Source: Lachnotalea sp. AF33-28
GTDB lineage: Bacteria > Bacillota > Clostridia > Lachnospirales > Lachnospiraceae
Assembly: GCF_003477885.1 (NCBI RefSeq)
Contig: NZ_QUEE01000003.1
Location: 124,001 to 188,000 of the forward strand
DNA: 64,000 nt
Reading direction: 5' to 3'
Shown here: positions 54,819 through 62,300 of the stretch, piece after piece
Position numbering within the stretch: position 1 is the stretch's first letter
How the letters are laid out: the number at the start of each line of letters is the position of its first letter
Translations under genes and position numbers: made by a program
The notes under the pieces: model-generated
What the model was told of the DNA's origin: nothing
The model's input: the letters and a program-made list of their open reading frames with translations, nothing else
The model's database searches: none

Positions 54819-55730
54819 CTATTTTTTAATTATCTCGCTGAAAACATAATTTTTTGAGTCTGAAGTGTTTTTTAATATATGATCCAGATACTTCGATATT
54901 ATAGCCAGCATAGCAAAAATACCAGAAAATCCAAAACTGATAAACACTATAATTGAAGTCCAGCCATCTGCTATATTTTCAGAAAAATATGATATGATGC
55001 TATAGATACCCATGCCAATGGATATTGTTAAAAATACCATTGAGATCATAACCATAAATTTCACCATAAAATCAGTATAGTATATCAAAGTATCCGCCAT
55101 TAAAGAAATATTAATAAAAAAACCTCTTCTGTTATGATAAACCACATCCGTATACACATGAGTACAGCGCAGCCCTGACATCGCATATGTAACATTTCTA
55201 TTTACAATTTTATTTCCCATTGCAGACACTTTATTCTGACCTCGGCGGCTAGACATAATTGCTATCGCAGACCGTATTCTTTCTACTGTTTCATACTTAA
55301 TAAAATGGTTAAGTATACTATAGAAAATCTTCGAAGTTTTACGCTGACGGCGTGGAGTTAAACAAACAAAATCAGATCCGCCCTGGCACTTTATGTACAT
55401 TTCCCATATTTCATTAACAGAAAATTCGCAATTTATATTTTCAATTTCTAAAATATAATCACCAATTGCGCAATCTATTCCGGCTTCCATTCCCTGTGCG
55501 GGTTTATGTGTTCTAGAAAGTCTAACAATCGAGCACTTTAAATCAACTTTTTCTATTAACTCATCCATATTATCCAATGAATTATTGTCAACTAATATAA
55601 ATTCATAATGTTTAAAGTGATTCCGTAAAAATTCATCCATTAATCGCACTTTTGATAACAACTGAATTTGATTCATGCCGTGTTGTAGCAGTATTACAAC
55701 AGACAAATAATTATCCTGCATATATTCCAT
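54819..55730 (-). CDS. GT2-like membrane protein with altered metal-binding motif
   Basis: 303 residues taking ATG 55730 (AGAGG and AGG upstream; a GTG two codons earlier and an ATG three codons later are alternatives). ILVDNNSLDNMDELIEKV and GMEAGIDCAIGDYILEIENI align with the GtrB-like pattern, but where other GT2 genes here have MDADLQDPP this one has EIENINCEF, so the DxD metal site is lost. Two C-terminal membrane helices (~215-280) remain. It may be an inactive partner, a regulator of a GT2, or an enzyme with different chemistry. The gene is markedly AT-rich. Confidence 0.75.
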   Translation of the reverse strand: MEYMQDNYLSVVILLQHGMNQIQLLSKVRLMDEFLRNHFKHYEFILVDNNSLDNMDELIEKVDLKCSIVRLSRTHKPAQGMEAGIDCAIGDYILEIENINCEFSVNEIWEMYIKCQGGSDFVCLTPRRQRKTSKIFYSILNHFIKYETVERIRSAIAIMSSRRGQNKVSAMGNKIVNRNVTYAMSGLRCTHVYTDVVYHNRRGFFINISLMADTLIYYTDFMVKFMVMISMVFLTISIGMGIYSIISYFSENIADGWTSIIVFISFGFSGIFAMLAIISKYLDHILKNTSDSKNYVFSEIIKK

Positions 55731-55743
55731 ATACACCTGACCT

Positions 55744-56862
55744 CTAATCTAAAATCGTATCCAAATCGTACATTGTATTTATTTTACCAGAAAATACAGT
55801 ATAAAAACAGGGATTTTTATTGTACTGCCTTATAATAGTTGGTCTGCTGTCATCTATCTCTGACATCTTAAGTATGGGTTTTATAGTAAAAAGTGATTTC
55901 ACGTAATTAATATCAATATCATTGCATATATATTTCTTAGCAATCTGAAGCATTTCATAAAACAGTGTCTGGGGCCTTGCAGGGCACGAATTGCAATTCT
56001 CGATTTTCATGCTGGTACACCCTATATTTTTGTTCTGGCAGGGAAACACAGGAAACATATTGTAGGATGTCATATGCGGAGTCCTGGAAACGGTAGTTAT
56101 AGAATGGTAGCCGCTTTTTCCAAAAGGCATAACGGAAAAAAACGGGCCATCCATAACCGTGAGACCAGTTCTCCTCATATTCTCAGATACTCTACACAAA
56201 ATCACTTCACATAATTCATACTTAATAGGCAGCATCTCAAACCCAAATACCGCATGAATCTGATTTGTAGCGGCATAAGATGCGTTTAATATATATGGGG
56301 TTTTAATTGCTATACCAGTATCGAGATAAATGATATAATTCTCACCGCTGATATCTGCCTTTTCGATATAGTGTTGAAAATAAAATTTTACATCGGCTTT
56401 TAAAGCTTCCTCATACATTTTTCGCATAAGTAATTCAGCATCAAAGCTATACTCATGTGTCAGATATGCTTCTTCAATTGTAAGAGGACTAAAAAATTTT
56501 TCTTTATTTATCTTGTCACATTTCAAATTGAGGTTGAAGCAAAATTTTTCGAACTGTTTACTATTGGTCCAGCTATAATCACGGGCAATTGCATAGATTT
56601 GGTCAAATTCCGTGTATACACAATCCCCAAAATCTTTCATAAAGCGTTCAAAATACATTGAAGATTTAGCTGCAGTTGCATATGATCTCGGGTAATGGTA
56701 GCCATTGTGCAGCCGAGCCTGATTTATATAAGATCCTCGCATAAAAGGTGCTTTTTCAATTTCAATTAACGCTACCTTTTTGCCGCTAATTGCAAGCTTT
56801 CGGGCCGCATACAATCCATACATACCGGCCCCAATAATCACATTATCAAAACATTTCACCAT
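55744..56862 (-). CDS. FAD-dependent oxidoreductase, DAO-type
   Basis: 372 residues. The N-terminus NVIIGAGMYGLYAARKLA is the dinucleotide-binding loop for FAD, followed by an acidic strand end (VALIEIEKAP). ARLHNGYHYPRS carries His and Tyr residues close to the flavin site. GFEMLPIKYELCEVIL and the C-terminal NPCFYTVFSGKINTMYDLD fit D-amino-acid-oxidase-like proteins seen in some surface-polysaccharide loci. A Cys-rich stretch (IGCTSMKIENCNSCP, ~285-300) is unusual. No membrane helix. Probably it oxidises a sugar or a glycan-attached group; the substrate is unknown. Flanked by GT2 genes in an AT-rich block. Confidence 0.8.
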   Translation of the reverse strand: MVKCFDNVIIGAGMYGLYAARKLAISGKKVALIEIEKAPFMRGSYINQARLHNGYHYPRSYATAAKSSMYFERFMKDFGDCVYTEFDQIYAIARDYSWTNSKQFEKFCFNLNLKCDKINKEKFFSPLTIEEAYLTHEYSFDAELLMRKMYEEALKADVKFYFQHYIEKADISGENYIIYLDTGIAIKTPYILNASYAATNQIHAVFGFEMLPIKYELCEVILCRVSENMRRTGLTVMDGPFFSVMPFGKSGYHSITTVSRTPHMTSYNMFPVFPCQNKNIGCTSMKIENCNSCPARPQTLFYEMLQIAKKYICNDIDINYVKSLFTIKPILKMSEIDDSRPTIIRQYNKNPCFYTVFSGKINTMYDLDTILD

Positions 56863-56877
56863 TTTTCCCCTTGTATT

Positions 56878-57591
56878 CTATATTTCTCTGCGCAGACTAA
56901 TAATTCGTTCTAAGTAGTTGCTCACTGTCTTACAAACATTCACCTTTGTATCATAGTCATCCTTCCATACCACAGGAATTTCTTCAATCTTCATACACAG
57001 CCTTTCAGCGCGCAGCAATAACTCAGCGCAATAAAACCACCCCTTATCATTGCTGGATATATTCACCAGATTCTCAATTGCCTCTTTTCGAAAAAATTGA
57101 AAACCACACATGGTATCATGTACCTTTGCTTTAAATGCGAAATGAATCAGCAAATCCAGACCACGTGATGTTATTTCTCTTGTCAGCTTTCTTCCAATAA
57201 CTTTAGAACTGGGGCTAAGACGATTTCCCTTAACTATATCCACATCTGATCTTGAATCAAAAATCTTCAATACCGTCAACATATGCCTGATATTAGTAGA
57301 CAAATCAATATCCATATATCCTATAATATCGCTTTTATTCTCTATAACAGCCGTTTTAAAAGCAACTCCAAAACCCCTCTCTTTCAAAGAAATATAGTCG
57401 ATTCTTGCGTCCTCCTTTTGTAACTCTTTTATCAACTCCAACGTACGATCGGTTGAACCATTATCAACAATAGTTATCCTGAAATTGTCCAGATGGTTGG
57501 AATCCAGAAATTGCAGTGTCCGTCTTATACCTATGGGCATTCTTTTTTCTTCATTAAGCACAGGAAATACTATATTTACATTCATTGTCAT
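56878..57591 (-). CDS. GT2 glycosyltransferase without membrane helices, dolichyl-phosphate-glucose-synthase-like
   Basis: 237 residues. VNIVFPVLNEEKRM, IVDNGSTDRT, ERGFGVAFKTAV and YMDIDLST (92-99, metal-binding acids) match the GT2 group that makes polyprenyl-phosphate glucose or related lipid-linked sugars; HDTMCGFQFFRKEA is the typical later segment. It lacks the two C-terminal helices of the other GT2 genes here. Its ATG overlaps the TGA of the upstream family C gene (ATGA), so the two are translationally coupled and likely cooperate. Confidence 0.9.
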   Translation of the reverse strand: MTMNVNIVFPVLNEEKRMPIGIRRTLQFLDSNHLDNFRITIVDNGSTDRTLELIKELQKEDARIDYISLKERGFGVAFKTAVIENKSDIIGYMDIDLSTNIRHMLTVLKIFDSRSDVDIVKGNRLSPSSKVIGRKLTREITSRGLDLLIHFAFKAKVHDTMCGFQFFRKEAIENLVNISSNDKGWFYCAELLLRAERLCMKIEEIPVVWKDDYDTKVNVCKTVSNYLERIISLRREI

Positions 57592-59948
57592 TCATCCCCG
57601 CTAATATATAATTTCATTTCGTGTATACGCCAAAAAGACATTGTTTCTTCTGTATTACCCAATACCAAGCGAATAAACTGTGCTTTTACCGGTTCTAAAA
57701 TATACAATTGATTATCCTGCGTTACCGCATGCACTTTCGTCCAATTTTTTCCATCGCATGACACTTCCAACTGCAAATTTCTTGGATAGTCCCAAGTACT
57801 ATTCCCTAAAGTTAACTCCACTGCTGTAAGTATCTGTTCCCGTCTTAAGACGCTTTCAAAAAACATACCTCTTTTTTGAATTCTATCCGTTGTCCAATAT
57901 GTATCTTCGTCATTATCAATTGCAAAATACGCTGCCGCTGTATTATCCGACGCTTGAGCTGTGATAACATCAGATTCACTTATCTCCTCATCCTCTAGTC
58001 GCCTGCTGTACAGCTCAATTGTTATATCATATTGTGCAGTAGATGGCAAACTAATTCGCAACATCTCGATCTTTCTCTCATCAAATAACTGGGGATAGTA
58101 GGTTTCATTATTTACTTTATACCAGTTTTCAGCATTATCGGCAACTTCAACCATGATTTCATCATATGCAAAGGATGATTCACTTTCCAATTTAGTCCAA
58201 ACCATATCTGCTGTTACCGGTTGTTTTAACAAGCCTGTCCAGATATCCTTTTCTTCATCCTTATGATATATCCATTGTATCGAACCACTTAAATATGCTT
58301 TGGAGCCGTACTTACCGCCATTTACAAATTGACTAGATATAACTCTTTGTTGTTCCCGCTCAAAAATACTGCATAGAACAATATCATCCACAGTAATATC
58401 CCGCAATCGCTGAAACATATGCTGTCTCTCAAATCGCTCATTAGTATCACCCACATACAGATGTATTAAATAATCAGCTTCAGAAGGGTCCTCTACAATT
58501 TCCACCCGTCTCTGATCAGATTCGTTAAGCCGCCATACACACATACTGGTTTCCTCACTGCACCAGACTTTTATATGATCTCTTGTGTCATACATAGCAA
58601 TATTTTTCAGTGCTGCATATTCTGAAACTCCCCAATAGTCTTTTTCAAAACTGCCTTCAACAAAATTACGTGCTATAGGATTAAAATAGATATATTCAAA
58701 AGGATGATTTTTTATAATCCAGAACATAGTTATTAATATAGCACCGCCTATGCTTCCTGCACTTATCCACTTCCACCATTTTAAGTTTAAAAATTTTCCC
58801 AGCAATTCTCTACATCCAAGCAATGCAAAAAATGCCATAAACGGATAAATAAAATAAAAATGACGCCATCCATTGTACAATGTCGGTGAAAACAATACAA
58901 CATAGATTATCGGAATTATCATGCAAAGCAGAAGGAACAGTTTATTCCAGGTTACACCTTCAAATTTAATCTTCCGTATAACACGTATATACATATTTTT
59001 TACTTGAAAAACAAGACCGGTTCCTAATAACAACTGCAAAAACAGAGGTGTAGTCATTATTATCCACAAAGGGAGATAATAAAACGGTATATCCGAAGGT
59101 CTGTAATATTGACCCATAAACAAGATCGGGCCTTCATAACCGCCATAATCAGAAAAGGTCTTTATAGTATCTATTATCCCCTTAACAGGATTTACCCATG
59201 TGATTGGAGTGATCATCACATAAAATCCTAATGAAAGAACACCTTCAAGAAACGCGTATACCAAATACTTTCTCCAGGTTTTATCCGCAAATCCTCGCAA
59301 TATAAGAACTATAAGACATGATGCAATCACTATTGCACCAACGATTCTTGCATTTGTACATAATGCGCCAATAAACGCAAAAAGAATCATGTTCCACCAC
59401 ATCGGGTGTTCAATCATTTTAACGCCAAAATATGCTGTAATCAGGTATAATGACAGTCCAACCAGATCTTTAATATTATAAAAAGAATCCGCTAAAATTC
59501 TGGGTGAAATAATCAGGAATACCACTCCCAGCAATGCCCATCTCCAGCTATTAAAAAAATATTTACACAGTAAATAAAATATTATTGACGCGAGCCAGAA
59601 CAGCAAAAAAACATATAAATGACGCATCTCATAAATATCATGATAACTCATTTGGAACCCATTATGGCTTTCCGCCCAGACTAATGGCTGTTGGATAGCG
59701 GTACCATAATAACGGTAATGGTAATCCTCAAAATCTGGCAGTTCTTTGAAGTTAACAGTTTCGGTTACCCAATCCTTGATCACGGGATGTGTATATTCAT
59801 AGGTTATAAGGCTGCTGTCTCTTTCTATGGGTTCATCCCAGGAGATTCCATAATGCTTATAGACACACAATCCATAAATTAAAAACGCGGCAAAAAACAG
59901 TATCGGTATTACTATTGCGAAACTATGGCTTATAGTATCCTTAGTCAA
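57588..59948 (-). CDS. family C GT39-like membrane enzyme with C-terminal discoidin-like domain (copy 3, divergent)
   Basis: 786 residues from a probable TTG at 59948, which overlaps the stop of the upstream gene and has GAGAG seven bases before; longer frames lie inside that gene. First helix, then YGISWDEPIERDSSLITYEY in the outer loop, NARIVGAIVIAS, PTLYNGWRHFYFIY, SFEKDYWGVS. The C-terminal discoidin-like domain keeps AIDNDEDTYWTTDRIQKRGM, NLQLEVSCDGKNW and AQFIRLVLGN, with SFWRIHEMKLY at the end, but differs much from the other copies. It is coupled to the soluble GT2 gene, so this copy probably uses the sugar which that enzyme supplies. Confidence 0.8.
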   Translation of the reverse strand: MTKDTISHSFAIVIPILFFAAFLIYGLCVYKHYGISWDEPIERDSSLITYEYTHPVIKDWVTETVNFKELPDFEDYHYRYYGTAIQQPLVWAESHNGFQMSYHDIYEMRHLYVFLLFWLASIIFYLLCKYFFNSWRWALLGVVFLIISPRILADSFYNIKDLVGLSLYLITAYFGVKMIEHPMWWNMILFAFIGALCTNARIVGAIVIASCLIVLILRGFADKTWRKYLVYAFLEGVLSLGFYVMITPITWVNPVKGIIDTIKTFSDYGGYEGPILFMGQYYRPSDIPFYYLPLWIIMTTPLFLQLLLGTGLVFQVKNMYIRVIRKIKFEGVTWNKLFLLLCMIIPIIYVVLFSPTLYNGWRHFYFIYPFMAFFALLGCRELLGKFLNLKWWKWISAGSIGGAILITMFWIIKNHPFEYIYFNPIARNFVEGSFEKDYWGVSEYAALKNIAMYDTRDHIKVWCSEETSMCVWRLNESDQRRVEIVEDPSEADYLIHLYVGDTNERFERQHMFQRLRDITVDDIVLCSIFEREQQRVISSQFVNGGKYGSKAYLSGSIQWIYHKDEEKDIWTGLLKQPVTADMVWTKLESESSFAYDEIMVEVADNAENWYKVNNETYYPQLFDERKIEMLRISLPSTAQYDITIELYSRRLEDEEISESDVITAQASDNTAAAYFAIDNDEDTYWTTDRIQKRGMFFESVLRREQILTAVELTLGNSTWDYPRNLQLEVSCDGKNWTKVHAVTQDNQLYILEPVKAQFIRLVLGNTEETMSFWRIHEMKLYISGDE

Positions 59949-62289
59949 TAAGATTCTCTCTTTCTTCAAACAATAATACCTCCCATATACTCCAGTGATT
60001 CTGTACGCCTGCTCCCGGTCCAAGTACAAGCCTCACATACTGACAATCAATTGGTTCAAAACTAAATATTACGTCCTTATTGGAACTATATTTAATCTCT
60101 GACCATTCCTGTTCATCACTGGAAACAAATATTCTTAAGTCCTTCGGAACATTATACCACTCATCTTCTATATCAAGAGCGATTTGACTCAATCGATGCG
60201 GCGTTTTCATAGTAAATGCAAAAACCATGCCTTCCTCCTGATATCCGGCGGTCCAATATGTCCCATTATCATTATCAACTGCTTCTTCCACCCTATGTTC
60301 AAAGCCCTGATGTGTCGTTGCAACAACCTCAAATGGTGAATTCTGCGAGAAATCCTCTGTATTTAACTCCTCATATGACATACGGTAAAGATTTATTCTC
60401 CAGTTTATATTTTCATCTATCTTTCCATGGCATATACGAACTCCTTTAATTGTCTCAGCACTATCAAAATAAATATGAACTAATCTTCCATCGTATTCAA
60501 CGTTCCCATGATCTGTCGCTGCTATCCAGGTATCATCTTCTGTAAGTACCATTATTTCCGTATTATTCCACATATCATTTCTATCAACTTCAATGGATAT
60601 CTTACCAGTTATAATAGGAATGGACAACATGCCTGTTAATTCCGTCTTACCCCCATCCAAACGTCTTCCCCACTCAATTCCATTAAGATTAACTCTTAAT
60701 CCGTCCTTTTTTTCTTCTAAAATGCAGGTTGAATATAAATCCCAGTTCCCATCATATAAGGCACCTAATTTTATGTCATCTACCTCAATGACATGTTCTT
60801 TATTATAAAAATAGTAATATCCATCCGGTTCTGTCATAGACTCCGTTGGCTGCCATATAATGTAATCCGCATCATGAGCTTCTGCCAATTCAAAACGCTG
60901 ACGTTCTTTATCTGTCAGCCGATTCAATGCCCAATCCAAATGAATATGGAGGTTAATCCCCTCTTCCCGTTCATCATGTTCCAGCATATACTGAAGCAAC
61001 TCATAAGAGGTTACCCCCCAATAATCCTTTTCAAAATTTTTATCCGCATATTTTTCTGCTATAGGATTAAAATAAGAATATTCATGGGGATGGTATTTCC
61101 ATATTCTTATACCTATACACATAAGCGCTCCGCAAAATACGATATATAGGATTTGTATCCTTTTTCTGTCTTTTAATATGCTCTTTATTGCATCCAATCC
61201 CCATACTGAAAAAAGAGCTATTATAGAATAGATAAAATAAAAATGTCTCCATCCATTATAAAGCACCGGCCTTGTCAACACTACATATAAAACAGGGATC
61301 AGCAGGCAAAGGGCAGCCATAATTTTTTCCGCACTTATTTTCTTAGGAATAAAACAGGTAATCCCACCGATAACGCCTAAGACTATATATAAATATGGCA
61401 CTGTTATCAGGATCCAGACAATAAGGTAATGCCATGGAAGCTGTGTCGCATCATAATGTGCACCTAAGTAAAAGTTATTTCCAACCCAAGCCGTATAATC
61501 GGAAAATGTCTTATAGATATTAAACATTTCAGTGATTGGACTATGCCACGTAACCGGAGTAATAAGGATATATATTAAAATACTTAAAACCGCCGCACCG
61601 ATCATATATGGCAGACAACATTTCCACTCATGTCTATATAACGCCCTTACTAATATAACAGCAAGACAGACAGCAATTAATATCGCACCGACAATTCTTG
61701 TATTTACACATAATGCAGTAGCAACCGCAAACGCAATCATCCTTTTAGCATTTTGCTTTTCAAGAAATTTGAAGGCCGTATATAGGTTTATAGTAAAAAT
61801 TGATAAAAATAATGAATCTTTTATATTGTAAAAAGAATCCGCTAACGTTCTTGGTCCAAGAATATATATAGCCGTGCCCAACAGTGCCATATAGATATTG
61901 CCAGTCAAATGCCTTGTTATTTTAAAGAAAAATATTGATGCTATAAAAAACATGAGAAATACATATGCATGCCTCATCATTAATGCTTGACCGACAGACA
62001 TATTAAAGCCAAATAAATGCTCAATAAATACTGTAGGAAGTTGCAATGCCACTCCATAATACCTGTCCCTCCACTCGAGGAATGGAGGGAAATCTGCAAA
62101 ATTCACAGAGCGTGTAGCAATAGATGATACACTCGGAAATATATATTTATAGGTTACAAGGCTACTTCGTCTCTCATATATTTCATCAACAGAGATCCCA
62201 TAATCTTTCCATACCAAACACCCATAAATAAAAAATGCCCCAAAAAATAGTATAGTAAAAGCTTTCTTTTTATCGATCCTCTTTAACAT
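59941..62289 (-). CDS. family C GT39-like membrane enzyme with C-terminal discoidin-like domain (copy 4)
   Basis: 782 residues, ATG 62289 with GAGG nine bases before. DYGISVDEIYERRSSLVTYK in the first outer loop, CVNTRIVGAILIAV, TPVTWHSP, RPVLYNGWRHFYFIY, NFEKDYWGVT, then an outer region with NLNGIEWGR. The discoidin-like end shows SPFEVVATTHQ, AVDNDNGTYWTAGYQEEGM, LRIFVSSDEQEW, DCQYVRLVLGP and NHWSIWEVLLFEE. Nearest relatives are copies 1 and 2. It begins 12 bases after family A copy 4 and overlaps copy 3. Confidence 0.82.
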   Translation of the reverse strand: MLKRIDKKKAFTILFFGAFFIYGCLVWKDYGISVDEIYERRSSLVTYKYIFPSVSSIATRSVNFADFPPFLEWRDRYYGVALQLPTVFIEHLFGFNMSVGQALMMRHAYVFLMFFIASIFFFKITRHLTGNIYMALLGTAIYILGPRTLADSFYNIKDSLFLSIFTINLYTAFKFLEKQNAKRMIAFAVATALCVNTRIVGAILIAVCLAVILVRALYRHEWKCCLPYMIGAAVLSILIYILITPVTWHSPITEMFNIYKTFSDYTAWVGNNFYLGAHYDATQLPWHYLIVWILITVPYLYIVLGVIGGITCFIPKKISAEKIMAALCLLIPVLYVVLTRPVLYNGWRHFYFIYSIIALFSVWGLDAIKSILKDRKRIQILYIVFCGALMCIGIRIWKYHPHEYSYFNPIAEKYADKNFEKDYWGVTSYELLQYMLEHDEREEGINLHIHLDWALNRLTDKERQRFELAEAHDADYIIWQPTESMTEPDGYYYFYNKEHVIEVDDIKLGALYDGNWDLYSTCILEEKKDGLRVNLNGIEWGRRLDGGKTELTGMLSIPIITGKISIEVDRNDMWNNTEIMVLTEDDTWIAATDHGNVEYDGRLVHIYFDSAETIKGVRICHGKIDENINWRINLYRMSYEELNTEDFSQNSPFEVVATTHQGFEHRVEEAVDNDNGTYWTAGYQEEGMVFAFTMKTPHRLSQIALDIEDEWYNVPKDLRIFVSSDEQEWSEIKYSSNKDVIFSFEPIDCQYVRLVLGPGAGVQNHWSIWEVLLFEERENLID

Positions 62290-62300
62290 CGCCGCGTACC

